A stretch of DNA of 64,000 nt from Mermis nigrescens (lineage: Eukaryota > Nematoda > Enoplea > Mermithida > Mermithidae): contig JAVLUZ010000583.1 in assembly GCA_036768485.1 (NCBI GenBank), forward strand, positions 865,627 through 929,626, written 5' to 3'. The translations under genes and the position numbers were made by a program. Shown here piece after piece: positions 1 through 10,732 of the stretch (positions within the stretch are counted from its first letter, which is position 1; each line of letters begins with the position of its first letter). Under the pieces are notes generated by a model. It ran no database searches. It worked only from the letters and a program-made list of their open reading frames with translations, and had not been told where the DNA came from.

Positions 1-196
1 TTGCACAATATTATTGACTTAATAAGAATAGCGATTCTATCCTGACTATTAGATTCTCGATTATTTAGATTCTTTTGATTTTATTTCTGCTTGTCAAACT
101 TTTTCTCTTCTTCATTTGCATATCAATTTATTTATTCATTTATTGACAACTTATTTCGCATTTTCCGATACCTACTTATTTATTTTTCACCTTAAG

Positions 197-399
197 ACAC
201 TACGAGGCCGCCGAGAAAGGACGAAATCGAATGCAAACATTACCACTTCGTATCCCACGAGGATATGATGAGCGATATACAGCGAAACGAGTATTTGGAA
301 TACGGCACCCACGAAGAATTTATGTACGGAACCAAACTGGAAACGATCAGGCAAATTCACAGGCAGGGAAAATTGGCCATTTTGGACGTTGAACCCCAA
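197..399 (+). CDS. CASK: CASK, third-from-last exon (start of guanylate-kinase-like domain)
   Basis: This exon encodes the start of the C-terminal guanylate-kinase-like domain of CASK, a membrane-associated MAGUK scaffold (CaM-kinase-like, L27, PDZ, SH3 and GK domains) that links adhesion and channel proteins to the cytoskeleton at synapses and cell junctions. The translation runs [20 protein letters not shown], then [19 protein letters not shown], then [20 protein letters not shown] and LDVEPQ. The last part is the characteristic CASK block before the ALKVLRTAE segment. It is bounded by an AG acceptor at 195-196 and the donor GTCAGT from 400, and it starts in phase with one base supplied by an exon upstream of the window. 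It shares one reading frame with the exons at 502 and 2078, so the gene looks intact here. The kinase, L27, PDZ and SH3 parts lie outside the window. Identification is from family knowledge and I am confident. Confidence 0.93.
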
Positions 400-501
400 G
401 TCAGTCCTTTTGATAAACTTTTCTAGCTTTTATATCCAGCTGATTTTATTTCGGCAGTTTTCCTAATTTTTGGCAATTTTTTAAATCATTCGCTATTTAA
501 G

Positions 502-582
502 GCGCTCAAAGTTCTTCGAACCGCCGAATACTCGCCATTCGTAGTTTTCATTTCGGCTCCTAACCTTCAAGGTTTACAAGAC
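502..582 (+). CDS. CASK: CASK, penultimate exon (GK domain)
   Basis: This 81-nt phase-0 exon encodes ALKVLRTAEYSPFVVFISAP followed by NLQGLQD. It continues directly from the LDVEPQ end of the previous exon, as in CASK proteins of other animals. The acceptor AG is at 500-501 and the donor GTGAGT starts at 583. The 102-nt intron before it is short. The following intron (583-2077) has been enlarged by MITE insertions (819-1311 and 1505-1734). Confidence 0.92.
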
Positions 583-818
583 GTGAGTAATTTTAGTTCT
601 CCTATTTGGTTTATTTTATTATTCGCAAGCTAACGATTTTTTAAATTAAATCATGCGATTTTGACGGCCGATAAATAATTGAATAAAAAAATTGCTTTCT
701 GCGAAAAATTGTTTGGTAACAAAAAAATCACGAATAAATGAAGCAAATTTTCGAAAATTCAATTCTCATGGTCGCGCTAATTCGAGGGTAGGGTTTTGCA
801 TAATCTGGGAGTCCAGAT

Positions 819-1311
819 CACACTTGACGTGGGGGTTTAGGGGTATGCACCACACCTGGGCGAGGGGGGTTTGGAGGGCGTATGCACCCCCCAGAAATCA
901 AAATACCCCCCCAGAATTCAAATTTTGAATTTTTTTTCATTTTTTCGCAATTTTTTGATGCCAATGGATAGTGCTTGATGAGAAACGTCGAAAAATGGTG
1001 TTTTTATCGCCATACCACCATTTTTAAGGCCATTTTTTTGACCTTCAAAAAAATCTTGCACCCCCCCCAGAATTTTCTTGCTGCCCACGTATGGTATGCA
1101 CCCCCCGAGAAATCAAATACCCCGCCACCCAGAAACCAAAATACCCCCAGAATTAGATTTTTAAAAATTTGTTCTGTTTCTTTTCGCACTTTTTGCTGGA
1201 TGAGAAACGTTGAAAAATGGTGTTTTTTCGCAACCCCACTATTTTTAAGGCCATTTTTGACCTTCAAAAAATCTTGCACCCCCCCCAGAATTTTCTTGCT
1301 GCCCACGTATG
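819..1311 (-). mobile_element. A-family hAT MITE, outer copy interrupted by a second copy
   Basis: The copy starts CACACTTGACGTGGGG and ends GCTGCCCACGTATG, the two ends of family A in reverse orientation. It is flanked by GTCCAGAT (811-818) and GCCCAGAT (1312-1319), an 8-bp target duplication with one mismatch. Its body is split by a complete second A copy (851-1093) plus that copy's own target duplication. It lies in intron 2 of CASK. Confidence 0.8.
851..1093 (-). mobile_element. A-family hAT MITE, inner copy
   Basis: This 243-bp copy starts CACACCTGGGCGAGGGG and ends GCTGCCCACGTATG. It is flanked on both sides by the identical 8-mer GTATGCAC (843-850 and 1094-1101). That 8-mer belongs to the outer family-A copy, so one MITE has jumped into another of its own family. 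There is no coding capacity. An 8-bp duplication with short CA...TG inverted ends is the hAT pattern. Confidence 0.88.
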
Positions 1312-1319
1312 GCCCAGAT

Positions 1320-1800
1320 GCACGGCACGGCCGGTCTGAATTTTATCTTTTTGCCAAAATGGCCTAAAAAATTAGCATAAATGCTAAAATATCATAATCG
1401 ATAGTTTCTGGTCAATTTTAAGCATCATTGTGAATATTTCGATTTTCATTTACTTTTAGCCCTTAATACTGCCTTTTTTCTTTCTTAATTCTGCGTGTCT
1501 ATAGCTACGTGGGCAGCACTAAAATTCTGGGGGTTGCAAGATTGTTCAAAGGTCAAAAAATGGCCTTAAACATGGTGGTGGTATGGCGAAAAAACACCAT
1601 TTTCCAACGTTTCTCATCGAGCACTATCCATTGGCATCAAAAAATTGCAAAAAAAAACGAGAAAAATCTTTAAAAATTGAATTCTGGATGGTATTTTGTT
1701 TTCTCGGGGGGTGCATACCCCACGCCCAGGTGTGGTCTATAGGCCTATCCCCAAATCCCTGTCACGCTTGTGTGTCTAATCCAGACCCATACGCTTATGT
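1320..1800 (+). repeat. H repeat carrying an A-family MITE, copy 1
   Basis: The DNA on both sides of the MITE at 1505-1734 (about 1320-1504 and 1743-1800) resembles the DNA on both sides of the MITE at 10174-10402. Shared landmarks are GGCCGGTCTG, GCTAAAATATCATAA and CTATCCCC. This suggests a larger unnamed repeat. Its ends are not defined. Confidence 0.45.
1505..1734 (+). mobile_element. A-family hAT MITE with perfect target duplication
   Basis: This 230-bp copy runs from CTACGTGGGCAGCAC to CACGCCCAGGTGTG and is flanked by the exact 8-mer GTCTATAG (1497-1504 and 1735-1742). The body contains the family's conserved central stretch (CGTTTCTCATCGAGCACTAT) and poly-G/poly-C blocks near the ends. 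It is in the last CASK intron, in opposite orientation to the copies at 819-1311. Confidence 0.9.
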
Positions 1801-2077
1801 TTTGTTGCTATATGAGATGGAAAATTTCTTACTGACCTAAACAATTTTAGAAAGTAGCTTATGCCACAATAGATTTTTTTATTATAGCTGTAAATGTCTA
1901 TTCTTTGTATTGCATTCTTTTTAATTTTTATTATCGTAATTTGTATTTTTTAGTTATTCATATATTGATTTTATATATTTTTTTATATTTATTTACGTAT
2001 TTATTTCACAATCTGTCCTTCCGCATAGACTTTTTCCTTAGCTTTAGTGAATAAAAAATTTTCGTGCATTTCTACAG

Positions 2078-2257
2078 CCCGACGGGAGCCTCGAACGATT
2101 GCTGAGGGAAAGCGAACTCTTAAGGCAAGCTTACGGGCATTGCTTTGATTTCATTATTATGAACAACGACATCGACGAAACTATCAAACAACTGGAGACA
2201 ATCGTCGAAAAATTACACACGTGTCCGCAATGGGTTCCGGTTGCTTGGGTTTATTGA
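2078..2257 (+). CDS. CASK: CASK, last coding exon with stop
   Basis: The exon follows a good acceptor (TTTCTACAG at 2069-2077) and reads [20 protein letters not shown], then [20 protein letters not shown], then [19 protein letters not shown] and a TGA stop at 2255-2257. The ending [11 protein letters not shown] matches the invariant C-terminus of CASK, so this is the true end of the protein. No frameshift or internal stop interrupts the three exons. Downstream AT-rich DNA contains an ATTAAA hexamer at 2394-2399 that could be the poly(A) signal. An A-family MITE with a perfect target duplication begins only about 60 bp further on (2455). Confidence 0.94.
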   Translation, partial: PDGSLERLLRESELLRQAYGHCFDFIIMNNDIDETIKQLETIVEKLHTCPQWVPVAWVY

Positions 2258-2393
2258 AGACCGGTCTAATCAACAAGGGCTGAATTTGCCTAATTAACGA
2301 GACTTTAATCGAGTATCTACCTTTTTTTGTTACAAAATATTTCGCGAGCTTGTACACTTGTACATTGTTTAAAATTTTGTATTCGATATTTCC

Positions 2394-2399
2394 ATTAAA
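2394..2399 (+). promoter_or_regulatory. Possible CASK poly(A) signal (ATTAAA)
   Basis: ATTAAA lies 137 bp after the CASK stop codon, in AT-rich 3' flank and before the first MITE. It is the common variant of the poly(A) hexamer. Such hexamers are frequent by chance in this base composition, so this is only a candidate. Confidence 0.3.
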
Positions 2400-2454
2400 A
2401 TCGATAATTATCATGAAACATGTAGGTATTTTTAATTGACTGTTTAGTCACTAC

Positions 2455-2723
2455 CACACATGGGCGTGGGGGGTTTGGAAGGGTATGAACCCCCCAGAAG
2501 TTGAAATACCCTCCCCAGAAATCAAAATACCCCCCAGAATTCAAATTTTGAAATTTTTTATGCTTTTTTAGCGATTTTTTGATGCCATTGGATAGTGCTC
2601 GATGAGAAACGTCGAAAATAGTGTTTTTCGCCATACGACCACTTTTAAGACCATTTTTGACCTTTGAAAATTTTTCCACCCCCCCCCCCGCTCCCCCCAG
2701 ATGTTTAGTGCTGTCCACCTATG
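2455..2723 (-). mobile_element. A-family hAT MITE with perfect target duplication
   Basis: This 269-bp copy runs from CACACATGGGCGTGGGG to GTCCACCTATG and is flanked by the identical 8-mer GTCACTAC (2447-2454 and 2724-2731). It lies just 3' of CASK. A poly-C block near 2681-2700 corresponds to the family's G-rich end. Confidence 0.9.
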
Positions 2724-2893
2724 GTCACTACACGAATACATAGACACAAAATATTTGAAAATTATCGAAAAAACATTCGACCCTACTGATTTTTAACCCT
2801 CTGTTTACCGTGTCCTATGCCGGAGGCAAAATGAATCACTTTCGTAGCATTTTTTTCTGTTCTACCTTATCCATGTGTCCAAAACTTTGTCTA

Positions 2894-3441
2894 TAGTCTT
2901 TCATTTATACGAGAGCTTTTTCAGTAGATGTTTTCGGAGGCTACAGTAACCCCTTCTTTCTTATTTACTGTAGTTCGCTAGATCTCACTGTAACTACGTA
3001 GCAGAGAAGGGTTTTTCAATAAAATTTTTGCGACATAATTTATTCTCGTCTTCCAGCAGATTACTCAACTTACAGATAAAAATCGCGCATTCTGCTTATC
3101 CTAAATTGACACTTTAAACTTAAAATAGACTAAAATGTTAAGGAACGCTGCGAACTCCCTCATAGCTCAGTGGTAAAACGTCTGCTTGTCGTGTCGAAGC
3201 AACTAGGTTCGATTCCACCCGATAGCTTTTTCTTTAGCGCACTTACTGTAGTATGTCCCAGTACTGATTAAATGCCTAAATTAAATTTATATAGGCGGAT
3301 TAGTGCATTAAAAATGGAAGAATTCCAGCCACTCGCCCTCACTGAGCTGATCTGCCGAATTACAGTAATTCGTCTTGTTTCGCTTACCTGTAGCCCTTAA
3401 AAGAATTGACTAAAAAGCTCTCGAATAAGTGAAACAGACTA
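2894..3441. mobile_element. TA-flanked MITE carrying a tRNA-like segment
   Basis: The ends are inverted: TAGTCTTTCATTTATACGAG on the left and, in reverse complement, TAGTCTGTTTCACTTATTCG on the right. The match continues into GAGAGCTTTTT on both sides. The element is bordered by TA dinucleotides (2892-2893 and 3442-3443), as expected for a Tc1/mariner-type insertion. It has no transposase. A second, shorter element with related ends is at 4339-4535. Confidence 0.72.
3155..3227 (+). pseudogene. tRNA-like sequence with intact A and B boxes
   Basis: TAGCTCAGTGG (A box, 3163-3173) and GGTTCGATTCC (B box, 3206-3216) are spaced as in a tRNA gene. The anticodon stem TGCTT/AAGCA would close on a 9-nt loop, and the acceptor and T stems pair poorly. 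It is therefore a tRNA-derived pseudogene or SINE head rather than a working tRNA. It sits in the middle of the TA-flanked MITE 2894-3441. Confidence 0.55.
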
Positions 3442-3444
3442 TAG

Positions 3445-5880
3445 CTCGTGTTGGCTTCAGTTACATCGTTTTTAATGGTTTAGCTCGAAGAGGAGTTATA
3501 GAGTAGTAAGAAATAGGCATTTTTTGGCCTATTTACAGTGATATCACAAAAACTCAAGATGGGAAAATAAGGTTCTAGTAAGACATTTAGTGGTTTATTC
3601 CTTTCCAGCTCTTTGAATGCATCCCCTGGATGTGTTCAACACAACAGAAATCTACTTTTTCTTGTTTTTGCATAATGTCCATCAGGTGCCTATTCTTATG
3701 CATTGTGATAGTTTTTTAATTATACCTCTTTCAAACATAATTTTCACAGAAAATAAATACATATTCAGAAAGAACATAAAAAATTGCACTAAATGAAAGT
3801 AATAGCTGTCAGAGAATGTTAAGAAGGCATAGTTTATGCCATGATGGTGCACTTCGACTGCAAAAACATGATGGTAAACGGAGGGTTTAATCGTACACAT
3901 GTAGGTACCTTGAAGCTCGTAAGGCAGGCAGGCGTTTTTGTGGTTTGCTTGTTTCTCTCGGTCTGTTATTAACAAATCCTTTTAATCTTATTAATAATAA
4001 TCCTAAAGGAAATTAATAAATAACTTCAAACTCATATACGGCCCAAGAGCACTGCTCTGTCTGTTAAAAGAGAGGAAGGATCTCTTCTACGAAAACTTTG
4101 AGAAATTTCTTTTAAAATAAAAAATCAACAAGGCATCATCTATCTCTACACAGCATAAACTTCATGTGAAAAACTACTTTAAATAAAAATTCATTAAATG
4201 ACGATTATTAATTCCAAAAAGTAGATGTGCGAAGCCGGAACCTGCAAAATTTCCAATTGCTGACCTTTGAAATCTTACTGTACAAACCCTTGTGGCATTT
4301 ATGTAAGTAGGTATACATAATTAAGTACACCATAGATATAGTCCGTTTCATTTAACTTAATGTGCCTACAAAGGTGTTTTAAACTAACAGTATAGTTGTG
4401 ATAATCTATAGTATACCGAGTTATGGTGGTTATTGCCAAAGCGCATTACTGCATCAAAATTGTAAACCACTTTTGTAGCCTGATTCATGCGGATTAAAAT
4501 CAAGAGAAAACCGCAAAGTTAAATGAAACAGACTATAGACGGTATCTAAGTAGGCAAGTTGACCGCCTCAAAATAATGCAATAGGATTTTGAGCCTTAAG
4601 AGTGTCAAAATAGTTTCATTTCATTCAGCTCGATACAGATACAATCTAATCACTCTATCTTTTGGTTCATTATGCAATCTTCCTAAATCACAAATTTCGA
4701 CAAAACCTACGATTTTGACATTTATCGCATTGTTTATCCATAATCCTAATACTCTTCCTTGAAAGAAAAGACTTGCGAGAAAGTCCTCGAATTCACTGCA
4801 ACCAAAAAGAAGTTTATGTATTTAAGAATAAATAAAATTTGCAGTAATAAGATTTGCAGGTAGCTTTTAATAAAACGAAATTCCGACTAGACTCGGCTGA
4901 GCCGATCACTAAACAATGGAATGGCGATGCGAAAATAACCGGTGTAAACAAGTTGCTGGAAAATATTGCTATCAGCACAGAATTGGATTGAGGGAGCACT
5001 CGTTTCTAATGGGCAAGAGCAAAATAAAAATTTATTCTTGTAGTTATGTCCGATTCTGAATTTAACTTTGTTTTTCAGTTTTCTTATACTAACTTTCGGC
5101 AGTTCACTTAATCTCGTTTGAAATTCAAAAAATTACTCAATTCTATGTAATCACAACAATAATAGTTCCCTAGCGTGTGACGAAGTTTTCAACGCTGATA
5201 CAACGATTTTCGGTGACAAAAAATATAATTCATTCAATCCTACCGTGTGCTTGACATATTTTTGAGCAAGACAAAGTAGTCTTAATTCACTTTTAGCCAT
5301 TTTCAGCAATTAAATCCTAAACTTATTTATTTTCAACTAGTAGTACAATGATTTTGTTTAACCTACAAATCTATCAAAAATAAAAATCTTATATAAAATT
5401 CCGAATAAAGGGACTTTTGCGTACCAATCTACCAACAACGAATCTGAGAACTATTTTTTATGTGAAAAACTGTTAGTACACAGTCTAGGATATACTTTTC
5501 AAACACTTTTGCAGAGAAAATTTTCCATTTTTCTAATTCTAAGGAGTCTAGAATCCTGAATATTTCATATGCATGTCTCTAACAAAACCCCAAATCTGGC
5601 ACAAACTATTAAAGGAGACACGACGAAAATCGGATAAACCGAATTTAATGCAACGGACTGATTATCCACAAGATAACATAACAAAGTCAACAAAAAATTG
5701 AATTACAAACGAAAATTAAAGGCACGACGTATTATGACAAGAAAAACAATTGCAACGTTACACTGCGTAAAATTTTCAGGTTATTGGTCGACTAAGTTTA
5801 CAAAATGTATCTACTTACGGTTTTTGTCAATCGGTCAATCGAATCTCCTTTTAATTGTGGAGCACGTTAGGTATACCTTG
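3445..5880. other. Intergenic AT-rich DNA, no gene seen
   Basis: Apart from the MITE at 4339-4535 I see only short open frames without family resemblance and no clear repeat. This is the interval between CASK and the convergent PHYHIP-like gene. Confidence 0.5.
4339..4535. mobile_element. Short TA-flanked MITE
   Basis: This 197-bp element has ends TAGTCCGTTTCATTTAACT and, in reverse complement, TAGTCTGTTTCATTTAACT, with a single difference. TA dinucleotides lie on both sides. There is no coding content. The shared TAGTCTGTTTCA end groups it with the element at 2894-3441. Confidence 0.75.
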
Positions 5881-5882
5881 AC

Positions 5883-6292
5883 CATACATGATCTTGGGGG
5901 GGGGTTTGGGGGTTTTCACCCCCGCAGAATCATTTTTCATCCCCGCAAAAATTTTTTCACCCCCCCAGAATTGGCGATTTTTCAATAGTTTCCTAAACTT
6001 ACCTGAAAATTGGTAGAAAAAGTGTCTTTTTAAGGGTTTTTGGCTATCCATTTGCTCAAAATCGCCAAATTTTCGGCGCTTCGCGCCATATATTCATGTT
6101 TCAAGCGATATATTGGTCAATTTATTCGACTTTTTTCGAAATTTTTTTCATGATTTTATGCCCTAGAAGGATAGAGTATCGTCAGAAACGCCAAAAAACG
6201 ATGTTTTTCAACGCGTACCGGCCATTTTTGGGCCCAAAAAAGGCACTTTAGGTTTTCACCTCCCCCCAGAATTCCCATTCTATGCATGTATG
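5883..6292 (+). mobile_element. B-family hAT MITE with perfect target duplication
   Basis: This 410-bp element starts CATACATGATCTTGGGG and ends TATGCATGTATG. It is flanked by the identical 8-mer ACCTTGAC (5875-5882 and 6293-6300). It contains the hairpin GGCGCTTCGCGCC at 6075-6087 and G/C homopolymer runs near both ends. Related material is at 6560-6760, 50345-50560, 51691-52097, 53036-53407 and 59040-59115. Confidence 0.88.
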
Positions 6293-6559
6293 ACCTTGAC
6301 CCACCAAAAAATTAATTTTTGACATGCAAATAAAAAATTAGTACCATTTTCAAACTTTGCGGCATCGGTCTAGTACGTGACACAATCTCGAAAATCAGTA
6401 ATTAAGTCTTGGGCTATTTTAACACCAAGATTGGGTACTTTCGGAACCACTCGTTTACTCGGTAAAACTAGAAATACACATCATATACTCTTTATCATTT
6501 CTATTGTTTAAAAAGGTTATTTAATCTAATGTCAAAACATAGGCACATGGCACGATGCG

Positions 6560-6770
6560 TCGAAAATTTGACCCTTGCGCAAATAGATAGCTAAAAACGC
6601 ATTAAAAAGCACCTTTTGTACGAATTTTCACAGGAAACTTGGAAACTTTTAGAAAAACCGCGAATTCTGGGGGAAGAAATATCTCGGTGGGGGGGGGGTG
6701 AAAAATTTTCCGGGGATAAACCCTCGTCCTTCAAGGCCACATATGGGTCAGGGTGGTGTAAAACTGACAG
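6560..6770 (+). repeat. Partial B-family copy
   Basis: It resembles the half of the B element that contains GAAAATTTG, GCAAATAGATAGCTAAAAAC and the G-run followed by TGAAAAATTTT, and it ends near GGCCACATATGG. No target duplication was found, so it is a fragment. Confidence 0.5.
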
Positions 6771-6833
6771 AAATTCCAAAAAGTATACAAAAATTCGATT
6801 CCGGAAGTCTATCGATTTAGGGGGGGTCTGCGA

Positions 6834-6835
<2 letters not shown>

Positions 6836-6913
<78 letters not shown>
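6836..6913. repeat. (TA)n microsatellite
   Basis: An uninterrupted AT/TA dinucleotide array of about 78 bp. It abuts the left end (TAGAGATGTGCC) of the hAT-like element at 6914. Confidence 0.97.
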
Positions 6914-6917
<4 letters not shown>

Positions 6918-7946
6918 GATGTGCCGGGGCCGCTCTTTTTGCCGGGGCCGGGATTCGGCCGGGGCCTGTACAAAACATATACCCTATACTTACTATGGTA
7001 CACCAAGCATCCACATTATTTCTATACTGACCTAACATCTTAGTATTACTATTGTAAGCAATTACATATTGCTTCAATGAATTAAAGACTTAAAAATAAG
7101 CAGATAAAAGAGAAATGAACAAAAAAATAATAAATAATTGTGAATATAGCTGTTAGGCATAGAAAACAATAAGCTAAGCTGAACAGAATATGACTTTTCT
7201 ATAGTATTTATGCTGATTCGATGAAAGAAATAGACGAGCAAAACAGTACAATACAAAAGATTACGATTACATTGCACGAGAAATAAGTAATCCAGAGATT
7301 AACTACACGCTTGAAAAACTTATCTCTAGAATATCAACAAAATCATAGGGGCGAAAAATGCTTGTACGACGAAAAATCATTTACCAAGATTAGGGAACAT
7401 GCATAATCAAATTGAAATAATATTTAAAAAAATAATTGAAAACCACACAAAAATGAAGACATTTGCTCTATTATTTGGCGCACAGCGCCCGAAATTAGTG
7501 AAAAATCGCATATATTAAAGCAAACGAATTCTATCTGGATGATAAAATAAGTTGCCGTACCCTAGCATTTTTTTACAGGTACATAAGTACATACATCGAT
7601 TTATAAAACAATTTTACAGACATTAGTGAAAGTCCCTTGCATTTTAAACTTTATTGTCTAAGAATTATCGGTCAAACGTGCTTATTTTCGCAATAAAAAT
7701 TGTTAATTGAGCTAAGCTATTCAGGAATGTATCGAATTGTTTCAATGCTCACTCAAATCTTGATTATTAGATTACCTTAAATGAAACACAACAGTAGCCT
7801 AAGCTTAATTTTAACGAAATTAAGCTTATTTTTGCGAATAAATAAATATTATGTTGCGTGATTCGGCAAAAAAGATTAATTTTGTTCGATTTTCATTAAT
7901 TTTTCATCGTTTTTACAGGCCCCGGCCCCAGCGCCGGGGCCTGGGT
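6914..7946 (+). mobile_element. hAT-like non-autonomous element (N copy 1) between (TA)n arrays
   Basis: It starts TAGAGATGTGCCGGGGCC, followed by CGGGGCC subterminal repeats, and is homologous over most of its length to the reverse complement of 18200-19166. Both carry the same AT-rich interior, including a GGCGC...GCGCC motif (7477-7489 here). The right end keeps the GGCCCCGG block but has lost the terminal GGCACATCTCTA and runs into an (AC)n/(AT)n array. An 11-bp-arm palindrome (AAGCTTAATTT) lies at 7801-7827. No transposase frame is visible. Confidence 0.8.
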
Positions 7947-8074
<128 letters not shown>

Positions 8075-8371
8075 CTGATATCACACTGTATTATAACAGG
8101 AAATTTAATTGTGTTGTAAACTTTTTCGATAGGGAGATTTTCCTATGCAATCAAAGTATGTTCCACAATCAATAAGGAGCACTATGCAAATGCAAGATTT
8201 TTTACAAAAGATAAGCCGAATCGGTCAATTTGACAAAGTCACTAATCATTCGACCTTGCGCTTGAAGACTGGAATATGGCATAAAAAGGTTTTAAAAAGC
8301 AAGCTTTCGCCCAAAATACGAGGAGAAATAAAAAATCACGATTTTCGAAAAACGGGCGGAATACCGACTAC

Positions 8372-8617
8372 CCCACCTGGGCGTGGAGGGGGTATGCATG
8401 CAACCCCAGACGGCCGAATACCCCAGAAACCAAAACACTAACCAGAATTCAATTTTTGAGAATTCCTTAATTTTTTCGCAATTTTTTGATACCAATGGAT
8501 AGTGCTCGATGAGAAATGTTAAAAATGGTGTTTTTTCGCCAAACCACCATTTTTACGACCATTTTTTGACCTTTAAAAAAGCTTGCACCCCCAGAATTTT
8601 GGTGCTGCCCACGTATG
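8372..8617 (-). mobile_element. A-family hAT MITE
   Basis: This 246-bp copy runs from CCCACCTGGGCGTGG to CTGCCCACGTATG. It is flanked by CCGACTAC (8364-8371) and CCGACAAC (8618-8625), a 7/8 target duplication. The central AATGGATAGTGCTCGATGAG block of the family is present. Confidence 0.85.
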
Positions 8618-8625
8618 CCGACAAC

Positions 8626-9950
8626 CCCTTTTTTGGCCTATGTGTATTTTTGGTCAAAAAACGATTGAAAAACCTAAAAATAGCGTAGAAATTCTCGAAC
8701 TTCAGGGGAGCCGACATTAAGCAAGAGATCCGGGAGTTTACAGTGTTAAACCATCAAATTATCTACCTATTAAATTAAGCAAAGATAAACAAACGACGCA
8801 TCGAATCAAAAGAAAAAATGCGAGGAATTCGAAAAATATGAAAAAACGATATCAAGAATGTACGTACATACAAGTTTAACCGAAATCACAATATAAGTAG
8901 CTTAACGATACAAGGATTGTAGTAATACTGAGCAAGAATTTAACACGCGGTCAATTTTCGGGTAGCGGAATGATAACAAACGAGATATCGAGTAAGTAAA
9001 GCACCGTTAAGCGAGGCCCATCAAAGCCCTCGCAGTTGATTTGGTCAACGAGTATAGGATTGAGTACAATAAAAGCTGAAACTTAAGATTGTGACGTCAT
9101 CGAGGCAGTCAAATTCTTCGACGTACCGAAGGAACCGGTTTGGCAAAATTATCTAGTTGCATCTTTGGCAAATTTGGTTGCATAATCAGAGGGGAAAAAG
9201 TAGCCATAGCGGCAGATTCCTGAGTCCAAGGCGACCATTCATTGGTTGAGCTCGTATAGTCTACGAAATTGCCAAAATTTCGGTACCATCAATTTCCAAA
9301 CACGTGGCGTATGTTATACATAGGAGGAGTATATTATTTAGGATGGACCAAATGGGGTGAAATTTTTTTTAAATATTAAAAATAACATAAAAACTTCCTT
9401 ATGTATAACTTTTGTCCCGTTTGACCCGAAATAATGTGCTTTCAATTGTTTAATCGAAAACACCTTTGGCTATAGAACAGGACCTCTCCTCTTTTGGCAA
9501 TGGATTGTTAGAACTAGTTCAACAATGCAACGAATTTTTGTGAATCCAAAGTTTTGAATAGAATACAAACGAGCCAGAAGTGTAACACGAATTAAAATTC
9601 ACAAAGCTGAACTGAAACAAAGAATAAAATAGAAAATCTTGATTCTTGAACCTACAAGAACTTTAAAAAAAGACAATTTCACAGCTATTTTAACAAAAGA
9701 TCTCAGATTGACGTTTAAGCAGAGATTTACTAATTAATAACACCATAGGTTAACAACTTTTTCCCTGTACATAACTTGCCAAAACAGTGATATTTACAAA
9801 AGCGAAAACCAAAGAGGCGATAGCAGGGTAACTCTATGAATCTCACAAATTTGGTACTCTGTATATTTGCTCTTTAAAGCATTCAATATTTTGCCCGAAA
9901 TTTCGAGTCATTACAACATATGCAATGCATACCATCTTCGGCATAGATGC
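8626..9950. other. AT-rich DNA without recognisable features
   Basis: I find no open frame with family similarity, no terminal inverted repeat and no tandem repeat in this stretch. Confidence 0.45.
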
Positions 9951-9952
9951 AG

Positions 9953-10464
9953 AGTAAGGCCGGTCTGTCTGAGGGGATCAGTTAACGGGTCTTTTCGGGC
10001 CAAAAAATGACTTAAATAACTGGTTTAATTGCTAAAATATCATAAAAACTGCATAATCAACTTTCTGATCAATTGCAAGCACTTTTGAGGAAATTTTTCA
10101 ATTTTTATCCAATTTTATAGCCTTTAGCTTGCCTCATTTTCCCGAAAAAACTTCAATTTTTCAGGGTCTACACCATACGTGGGCAGCATTATAATTCTGG
10201 GGAGGGATTGCAAGATTTTTCAATGTCAAAAAATGGCCTTTAAAAGGTGGTATGGCGAAAAAACACCATTTTCAACGTTTCTCATCGAGCACTATCCGTT
10301 GAAATCAAAAAATTGCGAAAAAAACAAACCACTTCCAAAAATTGATTTCTGGGGGGGTATTTTGGTTTCTCGGGGGAGGCATACCACCCACGCCCAGGTG
10401 TGGTCTATCCCCACCCCCTCCCCGACGTGCATGTCTGCTCCTCATCCCCCTATGTGCACGTGTG
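9953..10464 (+). repeat. H repeat carrying an A-family MITE, copy 2
   Basis: The flanks of the MITE at 10174-10402 are related to the flanks of the MITE at 1505-1734 (shared GGCCGGTCTG, GCTAAAATATCATAA and CTATCCCC). The right side reaches the stop codon of the PHYHIP-like gene at 10465. Confidence 0.45.
10174..10402 (+). mobile_element. A-family hAT MITE
   Basis: This 229-bp copy runs from CATACGTGGGCAGCATT to CGCCCAGGTGTG. The flanks GTCTACAC (10166-10173) and GTCTATCC (10403-10410) agree at six of eight positions. It lies 62 bp beyond the stop codon of the PHYHIP-like gene. Confidence 0.78.
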
Positions 10465-10676
10465 CTACGTAATTAGCATAATTCTCGTACCCCAACGCAA
10501 CGGATGAGTAGAAAAGGGATCCATATGGACTAAATCAAGGCGTGGCCTTTTCCTAAAACTGCTGACGTCGTCAACAAAATCCTCTTCCGATTCAGAATCA
10601 GGGCGAGGCTTCCTCTTAACACCGCTAACCTCTTCCAATACTCGCTTACGTTGAACAGGCTTCGAATCGTCGTCGT
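10465..10676 (-). CDS. PHYHIP: PHYHIP-like gene, last exon (acidic/basic C-terminal tail)
   Basis: The acceptor at 10678-10677 joins in phase to the exon ending at 10733 across a 56-nt intron, giving ...MQRL-DDDDSKPVQRKRVLEEV. The tail continues SGVKRKPRPDSESEEDFVDD, VSSFRKRPRLDLVHMDPFST and HPLRWGTRIMLIT, then stops. Vertebrate PHYHIP proteins end soon after the cysteine-containing CNI segment, so this roughly 70-residue charged tail is an extension. KRKPR and RKRPR clusters next to acidic runs could act as nuclear-localisation signals, which is inference. The polypyrimidine tract before the acceptor is weak. The last 9-10 codons could instead be intronic if the GTACGA at 10490-10485 were used as a donor. 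Confidence 0.7.
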
Positions 10677-10732
10677 CTAATGTTAACAAGTTTTATCAAT
10701 TAATTAATAAATTAAGTAATATGAATATTCAC

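Noticed and set aside
3155..3227. Functional tRNA gene
   Set aside because: The promoter boxes are good but the acceptor, T and anticodon stems do not pair properly.
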